From an uncultured bacterium (GTDB lineage Bacteria; Bacillota; Clostridia; UBA1381), in contig CAJMRL010000008.1 in NCBI GenBank assembly GCA_905215805.1, positions 24,779-88,778 of the forward strand: DNA of 64,000 bases, given 5' to 3'. Positions 44,152-51,551 of the stretch are shown here, piece after piece. The first letter of the stretch is position 1. Each line of letters starts with the position of its first letter. The notes beneath the pieces are model-generated. The model made no database searches. It saw only the letters and a list, made by a program, of their open reading frames with translations, and had not been told where the DNA came from. The position numbers and the translations under genes were made by a program.

Positions 44152-44559
44152 TTATTCCGATATTGTTGCCTTTTTCTTGCTCTTGGCGATTTCGCCCCAA
44201 AATTCCGTTTTTCCTTCATAGTCTGCAAATTTCTTGATAAACCAACTTGTCACATAGCGGTGACGATTTTTGTATAAATATGATCTGTCTTTCACTCTTT
44301 CGTATTCATTTTTATCTTCCTCATTATTATCCGAGAATTCGTTTATGTATTTTTCCATATTTTCATACGAAAGATAACTGTAAATATTAACCTTATGTAC
44401 TGTTCTGTTTATCTTTTTTACTTCCATTTTTGCATTTGGAATAATATTTAGTATCTTCATCCATTCAAAGAATTCTGTTGTTCCGTATGTTGTTGCCTTG
44501 TTGTAAAATGCCTTTGAAACAAGAACCGTATTACCTATGATTTTGATATTGTTTGCCAT
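44152..44559 (-). CDS. Orphan element protein B, 135 aa
   Basis: ATG at 44559 preceded by AAAGGAGG. It begins MANNIKIIGNTVLVSKAFYN and carries the same NMEKYI...YVxxWF...F.DY block as the 150-residue gene downstream. No recognised family, signal peptide or membrane segment; Lys-rich C-terminus. The pair forms a two-gene unit ending at the terminator 43600-43644. A -10-like TATAAT lies about 60 bases upstream on the minus strand without a clear -35. Confidence 0.6.
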   Translation of the reverse strand: MANNIKIIGNTVLVSKAFYNKATTYGTTEFFEWMKILNIIPNAKMEVKKINRTVHKVNIYSYLSYENMEKYINEFSDNNEEDKNEYERVKDRSYLYKNRHRYVTSWFIKKFADYEGKTEFWGEIAKSKKKATISE

Positions 44560-44710
44560 TTTAAAATGACCTCCTTTTAATTTTGGTTTAGAATTTGTTG
44601 TTCAACTCTTTTTCTGTATTCATTATAACATCCTTGCAAATAAAACTTGCACTATAAAACAGTATATGTTTATTTTTGCGGCGGAAGACAGAGTATTTTT
44701 ATTTTATTAC

Positions 44711-44740
44711 GATTTAGAACGATTTGATCCGATTTGTTTT
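44711..44740. repeat. 10-bp phased repeats upstream of the resolvase
   Basis: GATTTAGAAC, GATTTGATCC and GATTTGTTTT in tandem; looser copies TATTTGAGCT and TATTTGTTCT at 44761-44780. On the minus strand they read ACAAATCG..., sharing ACAAATCG with the left set at 39068-39075, so the two sets are inverted to each other. Confidence 0.45.
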
Positions 44741-44881
44741 AAATATTATCAACTTATTATTATTTGAGCTTATTTGTTCTTGTATGTTCGTAAAGGTACA
44801 CCTTTATAAATATATAAAAACACTCTATAACACTTGTTCATAAAAGCATAAATTTTATTTACAAACATATTCGCAAAATAA

Positions 44882-44910
44882 TTGACTTTTACGAATACCC
44901 ATGATATAAT
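44882..44910 (+). promoter_or_regulatory. Promoter of the serine resolvase
   Basis: TTGACT (44882-44887), 17-base spacer, TATAAT (44905-44910). Confidence 0.8.
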
Positions 44911-44940
44911 ATACATATCAAATACAAAGGGGCTGAAAAA

Positions 44941-45555
44941 ATGAATACGCGAACATATTACTACGCAAGAGTATCAAGTAAAGATCAAAACCTTGAAAGA
45001 CAGATAGCTGCTTTTAAGGCTCTTGGGGCGGAAGAAAGAGATATAATTACTGATAAGGAAAGCGGCAAAGACTTAAACAGAACAGGATATTCAGCCTTAA
45101 AAAATGCAATGCTCCGCCGCGGAGATACACTTGTTATAAAATCTTTGGATAGATTAAGCAGGAATAAAAGCGATATAAAAAATGAATTGCAGTTTTTCAA
45201 GGATAACGGCATACGACTGAAAGTTATTGATTTACCTACTACAATGATGGATTTACCTGTTGGACAAGAATGGATATTTGAAATGGTAAACAATATTCTT
45301 ATTGAGGTATTAGGTACAATAGCAGAGCAGGAACGTGAAACAATTCGCCAACGACAAGCGGAAGGAATAGCGGCGGCAAAAAAGAACGGAAAAAAATTAG
45401 GGCGTCCTTCTATCCAATTCCCTGCAAACTGGAACGAAATATACCGTGCTTGGAAAAATGGCAATATTACCGCTAAAACCGCAATGGAACGGACAGGCAC
45501 CAAAAGAACAAGTTTTTATAAGTTAGTCAAGATGATGGAAAAAGAAAATAGCTGA
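44941..45555 (+). CDS. Serine recombinase, resolvase/invertase type, 204 aa
   Basis: ATG at 44941 with AAGGGG upstream. The catalytic domain (~1-140) shows YARVSSKDQNLERQ with the nucleophile Ser12, GDTLVIKSLDRLSRN and QERETIRQRQAEGIAAAKK. The C-terminal ~50 residues form the Hin-like DNA-binding helix-turn-helix (GRPSIQFP...TAKTAMERTGTKRTSFYKLV). Full length for Tn3-type resolvases and DNA invertases. In an element that already has a tyrosine integrase, its job is probably dimer resolution, inversion or regulation at the inverted repeat overlapping its own promoter. Confidence 0.92.
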   Translation: MNTRTYYYARVSSKDQNLERQIAAFKALGAEERDIITDKESGKDLNRTGYSALKNAMLRRGDTLVIKSLDRLSRNKSDIKNELQFFKDNGIRLKVIDLPTTMMDLPVGQEWIFEMVNNILIEVLGTIAEQERETIRQRQAEGIAAAKKNGKKLGRPSIQFPANWNEIYRAWKNGNITAKTAMERTGTKRTSFYKLVKMMEKENS

Positions 45556-45581
45556 TAAGGTTTTATTTAACTAAAAAACTA

Positions 45582-45610
45582 TTGACTTTTGGATTGGTTG
45601 GATGTATTAT
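45582..45610 (+). promoter_or_regulatory. Outward-facing promoter near the right end of the element
   Basis: TTGACT (45582-45587), 17-base spacer, TATTAT (45605-45610), pointing toward attR, with no gene before the element end. Confidence 0.55.
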
Positions 45611-45698
45611 ATTAATATCGAAATCAAGAATACAGTTTAAACATTAATTTAAACATGATTTAAAAAAAGCATTGTGTTTATGCGGAATTATCCTTATG

Positions 45699-45722
45699 TT
45701 GGATTGCCGACTGGCAAGCCAA
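45699..45722. repeat. Inverted repeat abutting attR
   Basis: TTGGATTGCC/GGCAAGCCAA with a GACT loop (one mismatch), ending 2 bases before the 55-bp repeat. Possibly a hairpin or a recombinase core site. Confidence 0.5.
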
Positions 45723-45724
45723 CA

Positions 45725-45779
45725 ATTGGTAATGAAGAGGTCGGCGGTTCGACTCCGCTCGTTAGCTCCATAAAAAAAA
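45725..45779. repeat. attR: 55-bp direct repeat (tRNA-Thr 3' fragment)
   Basis: Identical to 37956-38010. It has no D-arm or acceptor 5' half, so it is a tRNA remnant and not a functional gene. A terminator copy follows at 45772-45803. Confidence 0.9.
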
Positions 45780-45850
45780 ACGGCTCGTTGAGCCGTTTTT
45801 TTGGTGCATTATATTTGTATATTTTGTCCATATACACAGTGTTAATTATA

Positions 45851-45859
45851 TGATATAAT
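45851..45859 (+). promoter_or_regulatory. Extended -10 promoter of the small peptide toxin candidate
   Basis: TGaTATAAT (45851-45859) without a good -35. The transcript would start near 45866 with a 5-bp hairpin GAATC/GATTC and a GGAAAGGA ribosome site. Confidence 0.55.
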
Positions 45860-45929
45860 ATATGTAGAATCGATAACATGATTCTGGATAGAGTCGAGCG
45901 GCGGGCGGTCGTTTCGGAAAGGAAAAGCT

Positions 45930-45992
45930 ATGAGCGAAATTACTTTACAACTCGTATTAATTTTGCTTATTGTATGGATAATAAAGAAATAA
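45930..45992 (+). CDS. 20-residue hydrophobic peptide, candidate type I toxin
   Basis: ATG at 45930, 6-7 bases after AAAGGA. Peptide MSEITLQLVLILLIVW then two Ile and two Lys: one membrane-spanning stretch with a basic C-terminus, as in type I toxins of Firmicutes. The stop codon lies within a 12-bp hairpin (45988-46019) that also ends a convergent antisense RNA, so the two transcripts overlap tail to tail as in TxpA/RatA or BsrG/SR4. The homology is by layout, not by a recognised family name. It lies 150 bases outside the right attachment site. Confidence 0.6.
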   Translation: MSEITLQLVLILLIVWIIKK

Positions 45993-46092
45993 CCGCCCTA
46001 TTGGCGTAGGACGGTTATTGGGTAGAACATTCTTTCTCCTAAAAATCAATTACTCTGATAGAAACGGCTGTTTTACCGCCCTCTCTATCTAT
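45985..46092 (-). ncRNA. Candidate antisense RNA (antitoxin), about 108 nt
   Basis: Starts near 46092 from the consensus promoter at 46099-46127 and ends in the hairpin 45988-46019 followed by a T-rich run on the minus strand. Its 3' end is complementary to the last codons and 3' end of the hydrophobic peptide mRNA. Confidence 0.6.
45988..46019. terminator. Shared bidirectional terminator of toxin mRNA and antisense RNA
   Basis: 12-bp stem AATAACCGCCCT/AGGACGGTTATT with one mismatch and an 8-base loop. Confidence 0.75.
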
Positions 46093-46098
46093 ATTTAT

Positions 46099-46127
46099 AT
46101 TATAGCATATATACGTGTCATTGTCAA
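46099..46127 (-). promoter_or_regulatory. Perfect consensus promoter of the antisense RNA
   Basis: Minus strand: TTGACA (46122-46127), 17-base spacer, TATAAT (46099-46104). Confidence 0.82.
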
Positions 46128-46232
46128 GAAATTCATCAAATCTCCATATTAAAATCCTCGAAATTATTAAATACATAAAGAAATGATTTTATATTTCAAA
46201 CTCATTTATATAATACTGCCGAACGATTATAT

Positions 46233-46601
46233 TTATTCAAAATCAGGCTTAAAAAAATCCTCCGCATCAACTGCTTTCCGAAATCTTATCGACGCATAAT
46301 CACTGACATTTCTGCCTGAATTATGCTTATATATTTCCCATTGGTCATAATACGGCAATCCGATATGTTTAAGGATATCATCTATATTTTCTCTTGTTTT
46401 CGGAACGACGCAGTCATCAAAATACCCCCTTACACGCCTGTCATCAACGACTGAATCCGTTTTAAAAACTCCGAACAGCCCTCGGGGATTGCCCTGAGCG
46501 CCATCCTTGAGATATGCCTGAAATCTTTGTGTACGGGTGTTATATTCCAAACAGCCAACAACTTCCTTATCCCTCCATATTATATCGTAAAGCTCTAACA
46601 T
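46233..46601 (-). CDS. Small partner of a HipA-like kinase, 122 aa (HipS-like?)
   Basis: ATG at 46601 with GGAGG 7 bases upstream, overlapping the end of the kinase gene by 35 bases. Begins MLELYDIIWRDKEVVGCLEY; later RRVRGYFDDCVVP, IGLPYYDQWEIYKHN and DYASIRFRK. The pattern (xVGxLxY... then RVRxYFDD...IGL..Y..) recalls the N-subdomain 1 of HipA, which in HipBST systems is a separate protein, HipS. The match is weak and by eye. The close coupling to the kinase supports a joint function. Confidence 0.5.
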   Translation of the reverse strand: MLELYDIIWRDKEVVGCLEYNTRTQRFQAYLKDGAQGNPRGLFGVFKTDSVVDDRRVRGYFDDCVVPKTRENIDDILKHIGLPYYDQWEIYKHNSGRNVSDYASIRFRKAVDAEDFFKPDFE

Positions 46602-47412
46602 GGTCTAACCTCCATTTTATAAAATCCTCCGTACGTTCCCACCATTCCTCAGGAACAGCCAAATTATTGATTTGTGAATTCAAAAGTTCCTTATATTCCA
46701 ATCTTGTGGTCTGTATAATTTTATGAATTTCAAGTTCTGATATATCAAGCCTTATTGTCGGCTCATATATTTTTGAAAGCCTGCATAACAGGCGTTCGGC
46801 ATATGAAAAGTTTTCCTGATAAAGCGGAGAATTGCACAAACAAAATGACGCCGCTTTTTTGTAATCCTTAAGCATCCCCCTTATATCGTCATAAAGCAGA
46901 GAATACCCATTATCAAAAATAGGAGTCATCTTAAGGCTTCCGTCATCGTTTGTCAACCATGCAACATTTCCGTTATGCCTGTCTTCATTCATTATTATTA
47001 AATCAAATGTCAACATATTTATCAAATCTGTTGCACCGGTATTACGGCATAAAAAATCAAAATCCAAATATCTTCTGTCCTGTATATATAATGTCTGAAG
47101 ATATACAATTGATTTACCTTGTCGGAAATCAGGTGAATCACATATAAATGTTAATATCTCCTTATCATATCGTTTTCCGGACAATATACTAAGCGTTTGC
47201 TCAGCCATATCAAGTCCCATAAGCCTTCCAAGTCTAAAGCATATAACCTCAATTATAGGCTCTATTCCCCAATATCCGGGAAAATCTCTCAGCTGCATTC
47301 TGCCTGTTTTAACAAAATGAATCAATCCATCTTTTTGATATTCTGTTTTGAGCAAATTTCCCTTGGAATTACTGTATACTGAAAAACGATTTTTATCCAA
47401 AAAATCATTCAT
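46567..47412 (-). CDS. HipA-like serine/threonine kinase, 281 aa
   Basis: ATG at 47412 with GGGCGGTG upstream, 16 bases after nudC. The HipA/CtkA catalytic motifs are visible: MNEDRHNGNVAWL (catalytic Asp, then His-x-x-Asn) and PIFDNGYSLLYDD (metal-binding Asp). N-terminal Lys (KTEYQKDGLIHFVKTGR) could contact ATP. At 281 residues it lacks the N-terminal subdomain of full-length HipA (~440), like HipT or CtkA. HipA-type kinases phosphorylate aminoacyl-tRNA synthetases and halt growth. No HipB-type helix-turn-helix antitoxin is adjacent. Confidence 0.75.
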   Translation of the reverse strand: MNDFLDKNRFSVYSNSKGNLLKTEYQKDGLIHFVKTGRMQLRDFPGYWGIEPIIEVICFRLGRLMGLDMAEQTLSILSGKRYDKEILTFICDSPDFRQGKSIVYLQTLYIQDRRYLDFDFLCRNTGATDLINMLTFDLIIMNEDRHNGNVAWLTNDDGSLKMTPIFDNGYSLLYDDIRGMLKDYKKAASFCLCNSPLYQENFSYAERLLCRLSKIYEPTIRLDISELEIHKIIQTTRLEYKELLNSQINNLAVPEEWWERTEDFIKWRLDHVRALRYNMEG

Positions 47413-47428
47413 AGATGTTCACCGCCCC

Positions 47429-48256
47429 TCATATCTCGCCGCGGCGGAACGCCTGTATCAGAGTATTAGTCAGCGACTTCGGATTTTCCTCCTCCATTAT
47501 CTCATCCCTTCCGAACCATTTTGCCTCTGCAAGCTCGCTTGTATCTAAAGTCACCTTATCACTCCCGTCAACCTCAGCGATAAATCCCATAAGCTCAGTA
47601 CCGGAAAACGGCCAGGGCTGGCTTGCATAATACCTTATATTCCTTACCTTAAGCCCGACCTCCTCAAGAACCTCACGTTCAACCGTTCTTTCGAGTGTTT
47701 CGCCTATTTCCGTATATCCTGCCACAAGCGCGTATTTTCTGTACGTACCGTAGGCGTACTTGGTCATAAGAATTTTATCTCCGTTTATCACCGCAACTAT
47801 CACAGCCGGACATATCACCGGATAATAAATACTCCCGCATTCGGGACATACCATTGCTCTTTCCGTATTGCTGTGCTCGGTCCTTTCGCCGCAGCGGCCG
47901 CAATATTTGACGCTTCCGTACCATTTGGCAAGATTAGCTCCGCATATACCCGCGAACCCCAGCCACTGAGGCTCAAATTCACGAAACTGTATATGGCGTA
48001 TCCTGTCCTTGAATCCGCTCACATCCGCTCCGGAAAGCAGAAAAAAACGCGCATCATCAATGCTGAACAAATAAATATACGACAAAGACGGCAAATACCC
48101 AAACAGCCTTTCGGTATCGTCATAGGTAAAAAATTCACGTCTGTCATTTTTAAATACAGCCTCTCCGCCGTCATATATAAGCACATAATCCCCGTTGGAC
48201 GGCTCTATATTTTTATATGTGTTGTCATATTTTTTCGGATAAATGTCCTGTATCAT
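47429..48256 (-). CDS. nudC: NAD+ diphosphatase, 275 aa
   Basis: Start ATG at 48256, overlapping the TGA of the methyltransferase gene (ATGA). Hydrolyses NADH to NMNH and AMP and can remove NAD caps from RNA. A zinc ribbon (CGRC...CPEC, ~105-125) precedes the Nudix box GYTEIGETLERTVEREVLEE with VGL after it. The NADH-pyrophosphatase signature SQPWPFSGTELMGF follows, matching the family SQPWPFPxS pattern. Normal length. It lies in an operon with an upstream methyltransferase and downstream HipA-like pair. Confidence 0.93.
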   Translation of the reverse strand: MIQDIYPKKYDNTYKNIEPSNGDYVLIYDGGEAVFKNDRREFFTYDDTERLFGYLPSLSYIYLFSIDDARFFLLSGADVSGFKDRIRHIQFREFEPQWLGFAGICGANLAKWYGSVKYCGRCGERTEHSNTERAMVCPECGSIYYPVICPAVIVAVINGDKILMTKYAYGTYRKYALVAGYTEIGETLERTVEREVLEEVGLKVRNIRYYASQPWPFSGTELMGFIAEVDGSDKVTLDTSELAEAKWFGRDEIMEEENPKSLTNTLIQAFRRGEI

Positions 48257-49392
48257 CTGTTCCCACTCCTCATAAGCTTTACAAGTGTAGGCTCAAAGGA
48301 AAATTCCTTCATCAGCCTGTTTATCTCATCCTCAGCCCTGCGCCGGCTGTTCTGACTTATATTTGACTTCACGGCGCGTATGAGTATATTTTTCGGCGTA
48401 TGCGACATATCTATAAACTCCATTATCTGTGTTTTATATCCGCACATTTCAAGCACATTCCCTCTTATCGCATCGGTTGCAATCGCACAGAAGCGCTCTT
48501 TCAAAATACCGTATCGGGTAAGCGCCTGAAAATTATCTGTTTTCACCTGAAAATTAAGCTCATGCTGACAGCACGGCACCGAAAATATATAATCCGCTCC
48601 CCAGCTCACCGCATTATATAGCGCATAATCAGTAGCAGTATCACAAGCGTGAAGGGTTATGACCATATCTATCTTTTTATCGGTCTTATATCCGTTTATA
48701 TCGCCCAGCTCAAATTTAAGATTATCATATCCGTAGCGTTCAGCCGCCGCATTGCATTTTTCTATAACGTCCGCCTTAAGGTCAAGCCCGGTTATATGCA
48801 CTTTTTTATGCAATATTTCAGTAAAATAGTAATATACGATAAAAGTCAAATATGATTTTCCGCACCCGAAATCAATAATATTGAGCTCGTCTTTTTTTAT
48901 ATTGCACATCTCATCATTTATTATCTCAATAAAACGGTTGATCTGCTTGTATTTATCATACATAGAATTAACTATTTTACCCTCTTTTGTAAATATTCCC
49001 ATATCTACCAAAGGCGCTATTTCTGCATCCTGAGGTATAATATAATTTTTACGGCGGTTATGCTCGGTATTCGTTTTAGGAGCAGATTTAGCCGTTTTCT
49101 TTTTATAGCTGACCTTTCCTTTTGAAGATATCATCACCATATACTCATTTCCGCCTCCGAAAGCGTTGCACTGCAAATACTCCTCCTGTGCCATACGAAT
49201 ACAAAGCTCCAAAAGAGATGATGAATCTATATTTTCATGGAATACCTGCTTATCCGTAAAACGCTCTGCCTGGTAATAGCCGTTTTTGGCGCTTATAACA
49301 GTTTTGCGGTACCGGCCCGATTTGGAACGCGGCTTTGAAAATATTATTTTATCCGGTGAACCGGAAATTATTTCTCTGAATATATTTTCCAT
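48253..49392 (-). CDS. SAM-dependent methyltransferase (Methyltransf_32 type), 379 aa
   Basis: ATG at 49392 with AAGGAG upstream. Residues ~150-310 form a Rossmann methyltransferase domain: motif I LNIIDFGCGKSYLTFIVYYY, then HITGLDLKADVIEKC, the acidic IDMVITLHACDTATDYAL and FSVPCCQHELNFQ. The NPPY-like position carries PCCQHE, as in the METTL25/RRNAD1 type. The N-terminal ~130 residues are of unknown function. RNA is the likely substrate by family, which is not shown here. First gene of the nudC operon. Confidence 0.82.
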   Translation of the reverse strand: MENIFREIISGSPDKIIFSKPRSKSGRYRKTVISAKNGYYQAERFTDKQVFHENIDSSSLLELCIRMAQEEYLQCNAFGGGNEYMVMISSKGKVSYKKKTAKSAPKTNTEHNRRKNYIIPQDAEIAPLVDMGIFTKEGKIVNSMYDKYKQINRFIEIINDEMCNIKKDELNIIDFGCGKSYLTFIVYYYFTEILHKKVHITGLDLKADVIEKCNAAAERYGYDNLKFELGDINGYKTDKKIDMVITLHACDTATDYALYNAVSWGADYIFSVPCCQHELNFQVKTDNFQALTRYGILKERFCAIATDAIRGNVLEMCGYKTQIMEFIDMSHTPKNILIRAVKSNISQNSRRRAEDEINRLMKEFSFEPTLVKLMRSGNR

Positions 49393-49462
49393 GTCTACTC
49401 CTTATTAAAAGCAGCGCTCTTATGCTGTTAATATCAAGCGTCTGCAAAATTAAATGCTTATA

Positions 49463-49495
49463 CCCCAAAAAGGGCTGCCAAAAGACAGCCCTTTT
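49463..49495 (-). terminator. Terminator after the 639-aa SLH gene
   Basis: Stem AAAAGGGCTG/CAGCCCTTTT (49468-49477, 49486-49495), followed on the minus strand by five T. Confidence 0.88.
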
Positions 49496-49525
49496 ATTGC
49501 AGCTTATTGCAAGCTTATATATCCA

Positions 49526-51445
49526 TTACTGAACGTCCTCGGGATCCGGATCCTCATACTGAGCCTTGTCTACCCATACCTGGTTAGTTGTTATCTCTGT
49601 CCAGTTCTCAAGATGTCCGTCAGCTCTGCGTGTATAATCATGCGAGTTTGTAGCCTCGACTACGTTGTAGTAATACCACTCACTTGTCGGGTTATCCGGC
49701 CACTTAACGTATTCAGCCGCAACTGACGATTCGCTCAGACCCTCAGCATCTACGAAACGGTTAAGAACACGGTTGATAATAGTCATAGCCTCAGCACGTG
49801 TAATCTGTCTGTCCGGTCTGAATGTACCGTCCTCATAGCCTGCAAGCCAGCCTACCGATACGCCGAGCTTTATTGAATCCTCTGCCCAGTGTCCGCTTAT
49901 ATCGCTGAAGTTATTGTCATAGCCCTCTACATCTGTATCGTCAAGGAATCTTGTAGCTATTGTAATAAACTCAGCTCTTGTTATAGCGTCTGCAGGTCTG
50001 AATAATGTTGTTCCGGCGTCGCCCTGTACATACTCACCGTTTGCCATTGAAGCGATAGCCTTATTCGACCATCTCGACTTAGCCACGTCAGTAAAGTCGC
50101 TTTCCTTTGTGAAGATATTATCTCTCACATCCGCGTTAAGCAGTCTGTAGAAGATAGTAGCAACCTCTTCTCTTGAGATAGAGTTAAGCGGTCTTACGTC
50201 TCCCTCCGGATAGCCTATTACATATACAAAGTGATCCTCTGAATTAAGCGCTGACGGCGGATCGATATTCGGATAAACCTGCGGAGCCGGTGTTGACTGG
50301 CCGCCCGGTGTGCCGCCCGGTTCCTGAGTTGCATTAGGATCTGCCGTAGCACCCGGCTCTGCTGTTGCGCCGGGCTCTGTTGTTGCTGTCGGTCTCGGAG
50401 TAGTTACGCGGCCGCTGTAGCCGCCGCCTCCTGTGCTTCTGTTTCTTATATTATAATAGAAAGTAGATGTAATATCAGACTTACTCAAAAGATTCTCGCC
50501 TATATACTGATCCTCAGCCGCATTTTCTGAACCTGCCTGCTGAACAGTATCAAAGTTTACTCTTGAATATCTAACGCCCTGTCCGTCTCTTCCTATACCT
50601 ATATCAACATAACCGGTCATATCGATACCAACGGAATAATAGTAATATCCCACCGGTGTATCCTCAGACAAGGTCTGTGTTGCGGACGGAACCGTAAATG
50701 TCATGTTTGCAAAGCATGCGTCGAGATTATCCGCCATTTCCTTATATGTAAGCGATCCGGCGCTTGCATCTGCTCCATAACCCTTTACATGAACCTTTAC
50801 TGTAAGCTTGTTGTATGTAACATCATAATCAACAGAATTTACTGTAATAGTATCGGTAAGCGCATTTTCTTCTATTGTTCTCTCTGTATCAAAGAATACA
50901 TTTTTTGCCTCTTCATTAAAGCCGTACATTGAACCGTCGGCGTTTGTGAAGCTGTCCATATCAGCTATCTCGAAAGTATTCGGATAGTAAACGTCTATAG
51001 TGAACTCGCCCGAAACAGGGACATTGTTGAGCGCCTGTCCAACAACAGGGCTTACCTGTCCGTATTCCTCAGCGGCAGCCTGATATGCCTTAAACGTTTC
51101 CTTTACATTATCCATATACAAATATGCCTGATAATCGAAAGTATCGTTCAAAGCCGTTCCGACAGTTTCGGATTTTCTCAAAACTCCGTCGCTGTAATCG
51201 TTGCTTGTGCCGGCCTCTTTGATTTTTGTGTCGGCGTCTACCTTAACGCTTACAGATCTGTCAGTTGTATTGTAATCCGCAGCTAATATATCTTCTCCGA
51301 GCGCGTTTATATGCTTTGCGATAACATCCTGCAAACCGCCCGCAACGGGTGTTTCTCCGTCAGCAAAAGCAGGAACAGCCGCCATTGCGGAAAGCATAGC
51401 TGCGCTTATGGAAACAGATACAAAGCTCTTGAGTATCTTTTTCAT
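49526..51445 (-). CDS. SLH-domain surface protein, 639 aa
   Basis: ATG at 51445 with GGAGG 9 bases upstream. Signal peptide ~1-28 (ends PAFADG). Residues ~30-330 are a beta-rich ectodomain without a recognised family. A Pro/Thr/Ala/Gly linker (~340-395, TEPGATAEPGATADP repeats) leads to three SLH motifs (~405-600: VIGYPEGDVRPLNSI, FTDVAKSRWSNKAI and FSDISGHWAEDSI starts). A 45-residue tail follows, ending PDPEDVQ. Its perfect consensus promoter and short leader fit an abundant wall protein, possibly a main S-layer component. It is a single-gene transcription unit. Confidence 0.82.
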   Translation of the reverse strand: MKKILKSFVSVSISAAMLSAMAAVPAFADGETPVAGGLQDVIAKHINALGEDILAADYNTTDRSVSVKVDADTKIKEAGTSNDYSDGVLRKSETVGTALNDTFDYQAYLYMDNVKETFKAYQAAAEEYGQVSPVVGQALNNVPVSGEFTIDVYYPNTFEIADMDSFTNADGSMYGFNEEAKNVFFDTERTIEENALTDTITVNSVDYDVTYNKLTVKVHVKGYGADASAGSLTYKEMADNLDACFANMTFTVPSATQTLSEDTPVGYYYYSVGIDMTGYVDIGIGRDGQGVRYSRVNFDTVQQAGSENAAEDQYIGENLLSKSDITSTFYYNIRNRSTGGGGYSGRVTTPRPTATTEPGATAEPGATADPNATQEPGGTPGGQSTPAPQVYPNIDPPSALNSEDHFVYVIGYPEGDVRPLNSISREEVATIFYRLLNADVRDNIFTKESDFTDVAKSRWSNKAIASMANGEYVQGDAGTTLFRPADAITRAEFITIATRFLDDTDVEGYDNNFSDISGHWAEDSIKLGVSVGWLAGYEDGTFRPDRQITRAEAMTIINRVLNRFVDAEGLSESSVAAEYVKWPDNPTSEWYYYNVVEATNSHDYTRRADGHLENWTEITTNQVWVDKAQYEDPDPEDVQ

Positions 51446-51484
51446 AATTACTTACCTCCATTATCCTAAATAATCATTTATTTC

Positions 51485-51513
51485 ATTATACAACAATTGC
51501 CACCAAGTGTCAA
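51485..51513 (-). promoter_or_regulatory. Perfect consensus promoter of the 639-aa SLH gene
   Basis: Minus strand: TTGACA (51508-51513), 17-base spacer, TATAAT (51485-51490); the leader is about 33 bases. Confidence 0.85.
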
Positions 51514-51551
51514 GACCTTTTCACAATATTTAATACAATTTAATTTATTAT

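Larger units (their letters stand above)
44560..44940. other. 381-base control region between divergent genes in the element
   Basis: Contains 10-bp phased repeats (44711-44740, weaker to 44790), an AT-rich stretch, an inverted repeat ATTCGCAAAA/TTTTACGAAT (44869-44878, 44887-44896, one mismatch) overlapping the -35 of the resolvase promoter, and that promoter. No protein gene. Confidence 0.6.
37956..45779. mobile_element. Integrative element in tRNA-Thr, about 7.8 kb
   Basis: Bounded by 55-bp direct repeats made of the 3' half of tRNA-Thr. A tyrosine integrase lies next to attL. Cargo: WYL regulator, Ada-like zinc-binding peptide, SHOCT membrane protein, ribbon-helix-helix gene with two broken genes, winged-helix protein, two paralogous orphan proteins, and a serine resolvase near attR. 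Codon and base use is more AT-rich than the flanks. No relaxase, conjugation gene or phage structural gene is visible, so it is a small integrative or satellite-type element that would need help to transfer. Confidence 0.88.

Noticed and set aside
43663..44559. Relaxase or replication protein in the orphan pair
   Set aside because: No HUH, tyrosine-relaxase or primase motif can be found in either protein.
45694..45879. Minus-strand frame of 61 codons ending SGVEPPTSSLPIVGLPVGNPT
   Set aside because: It is the antisense of the tRNA-Thr remnant and its terminator, a well-known source of spurious annotations.
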